This document shows, in pieces, positions 47,771-58,167 of a stretch of DNA of 64,000 nucleotides. Numbering within the stretch: position 1 is the stretch's first letter; the number at the start of each line of letters is the position of its first letter. The notes beneath the pieces are model-generated. The model was not told the origin of the DNA. It did no database searches and saw only the letters and a program-made list of their open reading frames with translations. Source of the DNA: Hysterangium stoloniferum (lineage: Eukaryota; Basidiomycota; Agaricomycetes; Hysterangiales; Hysterangiaceae). The translations under genes were made by a program, and so were the position numbers. The stretch covers positions 1 to 64,000 of the forward strand of contig WHVD01000282.1 of assembly GCA_015178975.1 (NCBI GenBank). Direction: 5' to 3'.

Positions 47771-48734
47771 CAAAAGTTACAGTGGTAAACAGGTCACCTT
47801 GGTCATGGACCTGAGCAAGGACGGGACAAGTTCACTGATTAGCACACCGGTGGTATTATTATGTGTTACTAGCATAGCATTTTAACTTTCCTACTTTAAG
47901 GTATGATGGGCTGTCTGCAGCTCCCGGCACTGTTCCACTATCGTCACAGGATACCCATTGTATTGGCACTTGGATTCTTTAGGTTTGTCATGGAGTGAAC
48001 TGGGTGTAGTGTGACGATCTGAATGCAAGGAGGGTTAAACAAGGTTTACCCACGACGATGAATACAGTGGCATGTTAAATCCAGTGGAAAGAGTTGGGGA
48101 GACTCCCAACATACGTCCTTCAAATAACAATGGCGCACCGCGACCGGGATTATCCATGCAGTGGATGGAGAATGTCCCAACCGGCGGTCAAATCATCACC
48201 AAACCGTTACAACGCCAGATGATGGGTCGAGTCCTTTCCAACTTCAAACTCCAAAGTTGACAATGGCTTTTTAACCTGACCAGCTACTACACCGGGCCGA
48301 TTTCGTCCGCTTGCTTCGTTGACTATTGTTTGCTAATTGTAGTATAAGATAAAAATGCCTCTTTTGTTCAAAGATCGTTTGTCATCGACAATCCATAATA
48401 AATATTAGTACCGTCTGAATATTTCACACCCCACATGGATCAGATATCTGTCTGTTATGACACAGTTCTCAGTTTCGGGCATGGTTTTTTTCCAATTTCA
48501 ACTAGACCTGGCGTCCGTACTCAAGTTTGGCACAATGCTTTTAAACGTTCTCCGCCATCCACAGATATCTGCCGGTAAACTAAGCAGAGGTTACAATTGT
48601 CCAAATTAAAAAGTCCATTGGCAAGGCCGGTCTTTGGCTACATCTCGTCCAAGTCATCTCCCGATCCAGCTTTCAGATACGAACGGTCTATTAAGTCGTT
48701 CATCGCCGGATAATTCACCAGAGGAAAAGGAGCC
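47771..48734. other. No recognisable gene
   Basis: A 62-aa frame at 48072-48260 is not recognised. Composition is richer in CpG than the transposon areas. Confidence 0.3.
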
Positions 48735-49185
48735 CTAAAGGTAGGTAGAGAGGAGAAAGGTATAGAAGTAGCGGGTTGGGGGGGGGGGGGGCAGGAGGGT
48801 CGAGAGAAGGATGGGGGAAGGCAGGGAGGATACAGAAAGAGCCTGGGGTGGGGAGAACTGACGAAGGTGCGAGGGAGAAAAGCGGTGCTGATGTCTTACG
48901 GAAGGCGTTGGAGGCGGCAATAAATTCGGCCAGGGCTTCAAGGCCTTTGTGGGTGCCGAGGATGATGGCGGGTGACAGGTCTTGGGAGGCAGAGAGGAGG
49001 GTGTGTCAGTGCTCCTCATAGAGGGGGCACTCAGAGAGGATGTGGAGGCGGGACTGGGTGTCCGCGGTGCCACAGGGGCAGGAGGCGGGGAGGTCGGGGA
49101 GGAAACGGTGGTAATAGGTGCCGTAGAAGCTGTGGCCTGTGAATTTTCTTTTATTTTTTGGAGGTAGCCAACAATCAAATGCGAC
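48735..49185 (-). pseudogene. LINE (Tad-like) pol C-terminus, 5'-truncated
   Basis: Read right to left: RKFTGHSFYGTYYHRFLPDLPASCPCGTADTQ...RLHILSECPLYEEH, stop TGA, HTLLSASQDLSPAIILGTHKGLEALAEFIAASNAFRKT. The C-x-C-x(n)-H-x4-C pattern and the ILGTHKG...FI..S.AF phrase occur at the end of basidiomycete LINE pol proteins. It starts abruptly at about 49160, as expected of 5' truncation. The stop is explained by CGA to TGA. A run of 14 C (minus strand, 48778-48791) encodes prolines near the end. Confidence 0.6.
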
Positions 49186-49879
49186 TAACAACACATTGCG
49201 CTGATGCAGTATACAACCCTCCCAGGAAGAAATGCATTGATGCAGACCCAATGTGGGTACTGTGGGGCTCCACGCCACATGCAAACCCACTAAAACTCCC
49301 TGGTGGCTTTGTGGGATTTTAACCCACGATCTGAACAGGCGGTCGGCATAACGCGAGACCAGGATTGACAACATATGCCACTTAGCCGTTGCACCCTCTC
49401 TTGTTTGATACGCACCTGTCATGTCTGAGAAGATGTATTATAAAGAAAGGAACGGATGGTAAAGACAAAGGATGCTTAACCTTCATTCATGATCATTGGT
49501 TTTTGGACTGCTCCTGTAGTTTTGAATAATAAGCGAAAGGAATGAAGGGTTGACTCAAACGATACTCAGTTCATTTTTGTTCCTTGTTAGTTGGTTCCCC
49601 TGTAGTTTTGAACAATAAGTGAAAGGAATGAACAGTCAACTCAAAAGATACTCACCTTTTTTGAGCCATTTGGTGAGTTGCGAAGAACTACGTGAGTAGG
49701 GAATATATTAACACAACGACTCCTCACCTCCAGTGGTAAAGTTCACATTGAAGGTGAACCATAGGTTGAGGAAACCCCATGCCAATCTATAATAAATAAG
49801 AAGCACACTATTAGATAAACATAGCAATGGATAGGTTTTAGTACACGGCACTGGGAGTTCATTGAGGTGATGAGGAGCA
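49186..49879. other. No recognisable gene
   Basis: 49500-49660 has two diverged copies of CCTGTAGTTTTGAAYAATAA (about 100 bp apart). Nothing else seen. Confidence 0.3.
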
Positions 49880-50270
49880 GCAGCTCAGTGCTAATCATAT
49901 GAGTAATGAATTTAAACAGACAGTCGAAGACTGTCAAGGGACAAGAGTGTACAGTGTGAGGTCAGTGGAGCAGTGGCTCAGTGCTAATCGTAGTAGTAAT
50001 GAATTGAAGCGGACAGCCGACGACCGTCAAGGGACAAGTGTGTCCAGCATGGATTTGGTGGTGCATTGGCTCAGTGCTAATGGTAGCAGTAATGAATTCA
50101 AGCGAACAGTCAAAGACCGTAACTTTTATCCATTGATCCTCGTCTATTCCATGTTATAGCGGTGCTAATTGTAGCAGTAATGAACTGATGTGGACTGTCG
50201 AAGACTGTCAAGGGGCGTGTGTCCAGGATTGGGTTTGAAGAGCAGCAGCTCGGATTAATGAATTTTAGCG
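49880..50270. repeat. ~92-bp tandem repeat, four units
   Basis: GTGCTAATYRTAGYAGTAATGAA recurs at about 49889, 49981, 50074 and 50162 (spacing 92, 93, 88), each followed by a GACAGTCGAAGACTGTCAAG-like palindromic stretch. Units are joined directly without unique spacers. Confidence 0.85.
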
Positions 50271-50701
50271 GACGATTACTCGATGGGCATAGGATGCAAA
50301 AAGTAGATGGAGGGGTACCTACCCCAAGATAGACTGATAGAATCTGCATTACATGATGTGGACATTGGGAATGAATGTGAAGATTCAGCCAATGGCACGG
50401 CCAAAGAATGAAATAGGTATGGGACGACATGTATGGTATGTTAGGATCTGGGTTAGATGGTCTCTTCAGGCGAAGTTGGAGCTCCGCTACATGGTAAGTA
50501 ATCTCCGCTTTAAATAATTTCTAATATCACCAAGTCCCACTTCATCACCATCATCACAGTCAAACAATAGCAATAAACACCATTCAAAAAGGTATAATAG
50601 AGTATTTGCAACTAATATGATATACTCATCATGTACTATCTGGGGGAAGCTCTAATGTAGAACAGCATACTCAGCATGCGATTGCTGAAGGGAAGAGACC
50701 T

Positions 50702-51076
50702 ATGAGGTCACCATCTGGGAGAGGACCAACTACGACCACGTCGCTACTCCCATCCGGGGTTGGCCCTGTTCCATCATCTAGCACCCGTGCAGCTTACCGT
50801 CTGACTACCACAACGCCTAATACCAACCGTATTACAACCCCTCCTCGAAGTCCTCGCCTCGTCCAAGTCGCCACTCCTCTGCCTCATCCAGCCGCGCTCC
50901 CACATCGTATGCATACTCTCTCCCCTCGTCAAACTCGTCAGCCACACATTCCCGATCCTCATCCGCACCTCACACCTCAGCCACTGCCTGCCTCAGCACT
51001 ATCGATTGCTCACCGATATTCCATGCCTGGGTTGACAGCTTTAGCTCTAAAGCATATGATGAATGAGTGCCCGTGA
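50702..51076 (+). pseudogene. Host gene fragment, perhaps BTB-like C-terminal region
   Basis: Ser/Thr/Pro/His-rich frame ending in LSIAHRYSMPGLTALALKHMM, a phrase like those after BTB domains in Agaricomycete proteins (ADKY.LP.L..LAL.H). No BTB fold visible upstream. Weak call. Confidence 0.3.
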
Positions 51077-51968
51077 GGCTTCTGTTTTGAACATACCATG
51101 ACGATCCTCGTCGCTGATCATTGTATGATACAACCATCGAGTGCGTTTCCGTTGTTATTGGCATCCTCAAAATGGGACAATTTGCATGCACATTAAGTGA
51201 CCTACAAGGCCTAATTAAGTTAACCAAGCTTAATTTTAAGGCAAATTTTAAGGAATTTTAAGGGCTCGCATCAATGAACCAGGCAATTTTACAGTACAAG
51301 GATGGCTGGTTTTCTCTACTATTAAAAAGCCAAACCCCCATTTTATATAATATGGGAAGTGCAATACAGGCCCAACACATCAAATAAGTTTCATCCAACG
51401 GTCTGTGGCCTTAAGTGCGTGTCGAAGAATATAAGCTGGCCCATTTTGTACGACTACTTCTTTAACAAACAATTTTAAGTCAGTCTAAGAAAGAAATAAG
51501 TGGGAAATAAGTGGGGTCTTCTGCCTAATTTCATGCTTATTTCACTTAATGGGCGATAAGCATGACAAGGAGACATTAAGTCGGTTTAAGTGAACTTCGG
51601 TTTTCCTGATGCATTCTGGCACTGCTGTCAGTTTTGTAATCCATGCCACCTTGTTGTCTTGTCCAGGGGTCCTGCATACTTATTTTGGAAATCTAATATC
51701 TTGTGTCTACCTAACACACAGTACTGGGGAACCTGGATACCTATTTCCACTGCTGCGTATCTAATGTATACCCACACATTTGTTTTGGAAGAGAGTCATA
51801 AATCCTTGGCGATACGAGCTCTATAAGGTGCCATCAACTGCTCTGATCGAGAGCCGTACACCAGCCCCTTACGCTGGATTATCTTAGCGCTCTCCTGCTG
51901 TTGTCATTAGGTAATAAAATTGTGCTATTGACAATTTTATAGATACATACCAACCGCATCTTCTACTG
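51077..51968. other. No recognisable gene
   Basis: 51190-51590 has repeated AATTTTAAGG/CTTAATTTTAAG motifs but no paired terminal repeats. Confidence 0.3.
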
Positions 51969-52033
51969 AATATTGTTGGAATTCAAGCATCATGAACAAC
52001 ATCAAACTCTGAGACAAATAGCATGGCTATTTT

Positions 52034-52153
52034 TGTTAGATTACGTTGTATTGCAAGCCATTGATGCGTTTTACGCTCGGCTATTTCGTACTTTACAGTA
52101 GCTTAGTCATCGTACATAAACCTTGTCTGTTTTCCTTACGCTGTCATCGAACA
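52034..52153 (+). repeat. 5' LTR of gag-only element 1
   Basis: 120 bp, TGTTAGATTACG...CATCGAACA. Confidence 0.92.
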
Positions 52154-52167
52154 GGTTATGGGCCCCG
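52154..52167 (+). promoter_or_regulatory. Primer-binding site (half-tRNA iMet type)
   Basis: GGTTATGGGCCCCG. GGTTATGGGCCC is complementary to the anticodon stem-loop of initiator tRNA-Met (GGGCCCATAACC), the site used by copia and Ty5, which prime from a cleaved tRNA. Confidence 0.75.
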
Positions 52168-52210
52168 CCCCGTTGCTTTAAAAGTCACACTAATACTATC
52201 TCATCATCTT

Positions 52211-53008
52211 ATGTCTAATATCAATGCCTTACTTGCGAGTATCCCAAAACTCTCAGGTGATAACTACCACGAATGGAAGTTTTCACTGTCAATGGTTTTG
52301 CGGCATGCTGGATCATGGAGTGTTGTTAATGGTGGAACAAAGGCACCTAAGGATGAGAATAGCAAGGAGTATTTGGATTGGGCAAAGCATTCGGAGGATG
52401 GTTACACGGCAATTGGATTGACAATCACGTCAAACCAACAATCGTATATTTGGGATTGCACCACTGGACCAGAGGCATGGCAAGCGCTTGCAAAAATCTA
52501 TCAGGCAAATAATCGGGCCAATCAGATTTCATTGAAACGCCAGCTCTATATGTACCAGCATGATGTCAAAAATCCAGTGATGGAATATGTCCATGGCATT
52601 TTGACTCTGGCTTCGCAGCTTCGAGCGATTGGAGTCGAGTTACGTGATGAGGATGTGCCGGATGTCCTCATCTATTGTTTGGCTCCAGAATTTGGTGCGG
52701 TAGCAACTGCTCTTATGCAGCGTGTGGGATCACTTACAGTCGAAGAAATTTCCGCGGCACTGGTAGAAGAAGAAAGCCATCTAAAAGGGCGGAAAGAAAA
52801 TGAGAGTCAAATTGCCATGAAAATGAAAGTTGACTCACCAAATATGCGACAGCCGAAGAATTGCTATAGATGCAACAGCGAAGGTCACATTGCGCGTTTT
52901 TGTCCCGCCCCGAGGCCGGTTGTTTCGTCTTCAAGTGGATTATCTACCGAAAACCAGGAGATCCCCACTGATAGTGCAGGGATGAGTGCTTATATTTTAC
53001 GCACTTGA
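52211..53008 (+). CDS. Copia-type Gag, 265 aa, intact
   Basis: Capsid-like protein that would package the element's RNA. Residues 8-200 fit the DUF4219/UBN2 type (IPKLSGDNYHEWKFSLSMVLRHAGSW; WDCTTGPEAWQALAKIYQ; QLYMYQHDVKNPVMEYVHGI; VEEISAALVEEESH). A CCHC zinc knuckle lies at residues 218-231 (CYRCNSEGHIARFC). The start is the ATG at 52211, 57 nt after the LTR; the open frame upstream (from 52046) is LTR sequence. No stop or frameshift. It lacks any downstream pol, with about 340 nt of non-coding sequence to the 3' LTR. Capture and upkeep of an intact frame suggests recent activity or cis-benefit of its own Gag. Confidence 0.9.
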   Translation: MSNINALLASIPKLSGDNYHEWKFSLSMVLRHAGSWSVVNGGTKAPKDENSKEYLDWAKHSEDGYTAIGLTITSNQQSYIWDCTTGPEAWQALAKIYQANNRANQISLKRQLYMYQHDVKNPVMEYVHGILTLASQLRAIGVELRDEDVPDVLIYCLAPEFGAVATALMQRVGSLTVEEISAALVEEESHLKGRKENESQIAMKMKVDSPNMRQPKNCYRCNSEGHIARFCPAPRPVVSSSSGLSTENQEIPTDSAGMSAYILRT

Positions 53009-53141
53009 AATTATCACGTGGACTAGGAGTTGCGGGTAGGGCTCCAAGGTCCAGCATTTGTTTGTCATCTGGGAGGTTGGGGGGACGCATTCTAAGAGCG
53101 AGGATGCTCTGAGGTTCGGTTCAACGCCAAATGTACCAGAT

Positions 53142-53275
53142 GAATATTGCGTCTAGTGGGCGCAGCGGGTTTCTCAAAAATTTTGAGCGGATTCTGCATC
53201 TAGTGGGCGCAGTGGGTTTTTTCGTGTCAATTTTCGGATGGGTTTTGCATCGAGTGGGTGCAATATTTTGTGTTA
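53142..53275 (+). repeat. ~50-bp tandem repeat in gag-only element
   Basis: Three units beginning TTGCGTCTAGTGGGCGCAG (53146), TGCATCTAGTGGGCGCAG (53197) and TGCATCGAGTGGGTGCAA (53246). Confidence 0.8.
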
Positions 53276-53345
53276 AAACTGTTTTATTTCTCGTTTTTCG
53301 TGTGTATGGTCTTACTGCACACTTCAATGACTTGCAAAGTGGGCA

Positions 53346-53465
53346 TGTTAGATTACGTTGTATTGCAAGCCATTGATGTGTTTTACGCTCGGCTATTTCG
53401 TACTTTACAGTAGCTTAGTCATCATACATAAACCTTGTCCGTTTTCCTTACGCTGTCATCGAACA
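53346..53465 (+). repeat. 3' LTR of gag-only element 1
   Basis: 120 bp. Compared with the 5' LTR: ATGTG for ATGCG, TCATAC for TCGTAC, TCCGTT for TCTGTT. Confidence 0.92.
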
Positions 53466-53750
53466 ATTTTTAGCCACACAATGGGACTGCTATCCCTTGT
53501 GCCACTCGTATTGTCTCTACTATCTCCATTGTTCTTTTGATATATATTAGTCGTGCTTCCTATCGTACTAAACCTCAGTCCGTTATACACTACCATTATA
53601 CGAGACTGAGGTGAGCAGCTCTTTAATATTAATGCCTAAATATTTATACTAATAATGTATTAGCTACAATATTTAGGTACTTAATTTAGTCCGTTATACA
53701 CTACCATTATACGAGACTGAGCTACAATATTTAGGTCTTGCTTTCTAACA

Positions 53751-53763
53751 GGTTATGGGCCTT
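53751..53763 (+). promoter_or_regulatory. Primer-binding site of Copia copy 1
   Basis: GGTTATGGGCCTT directly after the LTR; complementary to the initiator tRNA-Met anticodon stem-loop as in the gag-only element. Confidence 0.75.
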
Positions 53764-56700
53764 TGCTTTTGAGCAAGATTATTTTTTTTTGAAAACCGAT
53801 GACTACCCAAACTTCCACGGATGCTCTTGTGCTGTCTATTACTCTCATCCGTACCAACATTAGCTACACGGGGCCCAAACTCAATAAACTTAAATCAAAC
53901 TATCACCCTTGGCTCCGTGCTGCTGACCTTTTTATTACACTCACCGGACTTTCTGGCTATGTTGATGGTACAGTCCCGGAACCTACTGATACTGAACCTC
54001 ATGCCAGGGCTAACTGGCTGGCCAACAATTCTCTGGCTGCTGCTCTCATTATCTCCACTGTGGAGACTTCTGAGCAAGAATACCTTGACCACAAATTAGG
54101 TGCCCAGGCCTGTTAGGAAGTTATCCGCAACCGCCACCAGAGTGAGGGACCCATTCGCCAGGTTCAATTACTACAGGAAGCCCTTACAACTCGTTGTGCC
54201 AGAACTACTCCCCTGCCTGTCACAGCTGAGAAGATCTGTTCTATGATTGACTGGGCCTACGAAATGGGTGACATTTCTAAGGACCTTCTCAAATGTATTG
54301 CCCTCTTAGGTTCTCTTGGCAATGACTTTGGAAATGTACGGTCCATTATCACTCGCGACATTTCTGCCTCCACCGACTCTACCCCCTTTACATCAACTCA
54401 ACTTCGTGTTTATCTCGATAATGAGCAGAACCTCATTAACTCTGATAAGGTCACTTCTCCCGATTCAGTCGCCTTGTTTGCCCAACAGTCTTCGAAGTCC
54501 AGTGCCGTTATCTGCTCTAACTGCAAGCGCCATTTCCACGAGGTGGAGTATTGTATCCGCCCTGGTGGGGGCATGGCTGAGAAATCCCTTGATGAGTCCA
54601 AACAAGCTCGTCGCCTTGCTCGTCACCCGAAAACAGGGAGCTCTACTACCACACCCACTCCTGTTGTTCCTGCCTCTAGAGCACAGAAATTTCCTGTGAA
54701 GTTACAGGGTGCTGATGGTCGTATCTATGTCGTCAATATGGATTCCTCCGATTTTTCTTCCTCGGAAAGCCCTGCTGCCAACTTGGCCATCTTCTCATCC
54801 CCCACTCCTCCCTCTCAACCACTTTCGACCCCTTCTTCTTCCCTCACTTTAGCACACGATGTGATGGAGTATGATGGCTGGATCGTCATTGAGGAGGAGT
54901 TAACAACGAATTTAGATTGGTCCAAGTATAGTGTTCCGTCTACCATGACAACCACCCATACCTCTGATATCTCACCGGTCTCTCAGTCCACTCGCACACC
55001 TATTTCAAATTCACTCCCATTCTGGCTAGATAGTGGTGCATCGGTCCATGTTTCCCCAGATCGTACTGATTTCATGACCTTGAGAGCTGTTACCCCTCGA
55101 TCGGTCAAAGGGGTGGGTGGTTCCTCAATCTGGGCAATAGGTATCGGCGATATCAAACTTCGCATAGGCCGGGGAACACACTTAATCTTACGGGATGTTC
55201 TTTATATACCAGATGCCACGGTGCGGTTGATTTCAATTCACTGCCTTACAAAGGATTCCAATGTTATTGCACACTTTGATGATACTTCCTGTTGGCTTAG
55301 TTCCAAATCATCTGGCATAGTTCTTGCTCGGGGCAACTTACTTTCACAGAAAAGCCTCTATTCCTTGAACATCTATCCAGCCCAGGCTGAACACATTCTT
55401 GTCACCCACCACACTCCTACACTTGATACTTGGCATCGTCGTCTTGCCCATGCGAATTATCAGTCTATTCATGACATGTTCAATAGTGGCCTTCTCAAAG
55501 GTATGACGCCAGCCTCCTTCACGGCTCATCCTAAATGTGATTCCTGTATCCTTGGAAAACAGAGTAAAACACCTGTTCCTAAGAAGCGTGAGGAAGGAGT
55601 GGGCCATCAGGCAACAAGGAAGCTGGAAAAAGTATGGGTGGATTTATCAGGGCCGAATCATGTCACTTCACGTAGTGGATTCAACTATGCTATGAATATT
55701 GTAGACGACTACTCTAGTTTCACCTGGACAATCCTATTAAACTAAAAAGCGATGCCTTTGTCCAACTTCAAAATTGGGAATGTGCTTGTGAAGTTGAAAC
55801 TGGACTCAAAGTTGGAGTATACCGAACGGACAATGGCAAACTCAAAAGCCACGACATGGCAAACTGGTTAGCCTCACGAGGAACAGACCACCAATATACT
55901 GCCCCATATACATCAGCGCATAATGGGCGTGTGGAATGACTACACTGTACCTTAATGGCAAAAGCAAGAACCATGCGTATCTATGCAGGTTTGCCTGTGT
56001 CTCTATGGGACGAATTTTACCTTACTGCCACTCACCTACATGTCAAAACAACTACCAAATCCCTTGAAGACAAAACACCTTGGGAACTGTGGTATGGTCA
56101 TCCCCCAGATTATTCCTATCTGCATGAAATTGGATGTCGGGCTTTCGTTTGGATTCAGAACAGAACAAATCCTAAAATTTATGAACGGTCAATCGAGTGT
56201 ATTCTTGTCGGTTATGACAGTAAATCGAAAACATACAGGTGCTATGATCCGAAAACTAAACAAATTTATAGTTCTTATCATGTTCGATTTCTGGAAAGCC
56301 ATGATGGACACCTCTGTACCTCCACAATCGAACCAAATATCGACATGACCAATAGTCCTGGTACACCACTTGAGCCCACCTCCTCTGATATATATTCCCC
56401 CCCTCTATGGACTGAGGTTCCCACTGATCTTCCCCTAATATTCCCACATGTAGAACCACCAGTCAATGACCCTGTCCACGACCCACCTCCTCGACGTTCA
56501 AGTCGTACCACTGCTGGACAGCCAGTTTCAACAGCAAGACTTGACAACGCTGTTCAGGCCTCTAAAGACAGTGCTGAGAGGTTACGATTGCAACGACAGG
56601 ATCATCTGCACACCATTGCTGATTTACATCGCACTATTCCAGATCCTCCTATGCCGACTATGGATAATGATGCATTGCAACAGGCTCTTTCATCAATCCA

Positions 56701-57755
56701 ATTCGCATTAGACTTACCGGGTCTAGATCTTAACTTAGCAACTACCTCTGATACCCTTGGTGTCAATCCGTTAACATGTAATGATGAACCACAGACATGG
56801 GCCGAAGCTCTCCAGTCAGGTGATGCCCTACGATGGCGAGCTGGATTCCAGGAAGAGCTCGATTCCCTCAAGACCATGGCGGTCTACAAACTTGTCCCTC
56901 GTGCCGAGGTTCCTCCAGGATGTAAAATACGCAAGGGGTGGCCAGTTTTCCGAATTAAAAGGGATGAATCTGGCAAAGCAATACGGTGGCAGGTGTGATT
57001 AGTTTTCAAAGGTTTTGAACACGTTTATGGTAAAGATTACCATAAAATGATGTCCCCTACCGCACGAATGGAATCTTGGCATATTTTGCTCCATATTGCT
57101 GCCACTCTCGGTTGGGACGTGCAGCAAATTGATATTAAGACCGCTTTCCTTTATGGCTTGCTCCCTGAGGATGAAATACAGTTTATGGAACAACCCGAAG
57201 GATTTCTGGAACCCAGAAAGGAAGATTATATTTGGATGTTACTCCGAGGTCTATATGGAATGAAACAGAGTGGTCGTATCTGGAATAAAACGATGAACGA
57301 ACAGATGCTGGCTTGGGGCTTTACCCGACTGACACCAGAATCTTGTACAGTGACCCAAAAAAGCGTCCGGATGTTTGGTGAAATTGGAAAGATGGGTTTG
57401 CAGCTCTAGAAATAAAATAGATAAAATTCTGAATAAATAAGAGGTAAGAGGTATACATCTGACCTACATGATGACATAAGCATGACATCATAGCTTTCCT
57501 TATCAGGGAAGTAGGAAATGAACAATGGACATGGTGCATCCGGACATTTTTTTTGCTCTGTCAACTGATACATGAAACTCAATAAGGTTCATATAACTGT
57601 GGGAATTTCTGGTTAGGTTCAACAATGTCATGTGACCACATGTTTAAATAACACATTTACATGAACCTTTGCCTCAATTTACCCCCCCACCACATGATGT
57701 AGAAGCACTCTACTGAAACAAGGCTCTCTGTCATTTCTCTTCTCCAGGAAGGTCA

Positions 57756-57999
57756 TGTTAGATTATATAATACCAACCATTGTTCCAACTGGGACCATAT
57801 GGTGTACAGCTCTGAGTCCAGTGTGTATATGATCTAATAGGAATGGCACTTAGGGTTATATCCTTAAGTACAGTGTAAGACCAAACCTATCCAAGGTCAG
57901 ATGGTGTAGTGGTTAACACCTTCGTTATGTAATCAAGAGATCCTGGGTTCAATCCCCAGTCTGGCTATTCATTTTCTACATTACTTATGTTTTCTAACA
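57756..57999 (+). repeat. 5' LTR of TRIM
   Basis: 244 bp; TATAATACC near its start, tRNA-like 57895-57967, TTTT at 57972-57975. Confidence 0.93.
57895..57967 (+). tRNA. tRNA-like sequence in TRIM 5' LTR (Thr-UGU-like, pseudo)
   Basis: Folds as a 73-nt cloverleaf. Acceptor GGTCAGA/TCTGGCT (7 bp, two G-U), D-stem GTGT/ACAC with loop AGTGGTTA, T-arm CTGGG-TTCAATC-CCCAG (perfect), discriminator A. A box TGGTGTAGTGG and B box GGTTCAATCC fit the Pol III consensus. Anticodon loop TATGTAA puts TGT at 34-36, but position 33 is A instead of T and the stem has C-A and T-T mismatches, so it is unlikely to be a working tRNA. No intron or encoded CCA. A TTTT Pol III terminator follows 5 nt downstream. Confidence 0.75.
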
Positions 58000-58012
58000 T
58001 GGTAGCAACTCC
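58000..58012 (+). promoter_or_regulatory. Primer-binding site of TRIM
   Basis: TGGTAGCAACTCC abuts the LTR. TGGTAGCA is complementary to the 3' end (TGCTACCA) of initiator tRNA-Met-like tRNAs. This differs from the half-tRNA site used by the Copia and gag-only elements here. Confidence 0.65.
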
Positions 58013-58156
58013 AAGGTTAACTTGGTTTGGCTGTATTTGTGTGTATGGTATAGTGGACAAGTCTGGACGAAAAAGAGCCAGAGAGGACCTATACTGGCAT
58101 ATGATATAGTTAATGCCCAAGATCGAACCTGGAGTGTAGAATGAACAATGCTGGCA

Positions 58157-58167
58157 TTAAGGGGGTG
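58157..58167 (+). promoter_or_regulatory. Polypurine tract of TRIM
   Basis: TTAAGGGGGTG directly before the 3' LTR. Confidence 0.6.

Larger units (their letters stand above)
52034..53465 (+). mobile_element. Gag-only non-autonomous Copia-type LTR element (TR-GAG type), copy 1
   Basis: 1432 bp with 120-bp LTRs (52034-52153 and 53346-53465; TGTTAGATTACG to CATCGAACA) and target duplication ATTTT (52029-52033, 53466-53470). LTRs differ at 3 positions, all CpG transitions. Primer site GGTTATGGGCCCCG at 52154. The only gene is gag. No protease, integrase or RT, so it depends on an autonomous Copia element. Matches the definition of TR-GAG elements known from plants. Confidence 0.9.
51974..53750 (+). 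repeat. 5' LTR of Copia copy 1 (interrupted)
   Basis: 51974-52033 plus 53471-53750, split by the gag-only element with duplication ATTTT. Contains two hairpin modules around CCTCAGTCCGTTATACAC / TTATACGAGACTGAGG (about 53572-53612 and a shorter one at 53692-53722). Confidence 0.93.

Noticed and set aside
48735..49178. Pro/Ser-rich minus-strand protein of 147 aa
   Set aside because: Shifted frame over the LINE pol C-terminus, which explains the sequence better.
49880..50270. CRISPR-like array
   Set aside because: Repeats are directly joined and diverged, with no unique spacers; the sequence is eukaryotic.
51190..51590. MITE-like element with AATTTTAAGG repeats
   Set aside because: No terminal inverted repeats or target duplication could be matched.
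52046..52210. N-terminal extension of Gag 1
   Set aside because: It is LTR and primer-site sequence; the LTR copy at 53346 gives the same peptide (MYCKPLM...).
54316..54699. Long plus-strand frame overlapping Copia gag
   Set aside because: Shadow of the gag-protease frame.
57895..57967. Host tRNA gene
   Set aside because: The cloverleaf is repeated at the same place in both LTRs of a miniature element, has A at position 33 and a mispaired anticodon stem; it is part of the TRIM.
58047..58130. Second tRNA-like unit in the TRIM interior (TGGTATAGTGG and a reverse GGTTCGATC)
   Set aside because: The A-box-like and B-box-like motifs lie on opposite strands and no cloverleaf forms.
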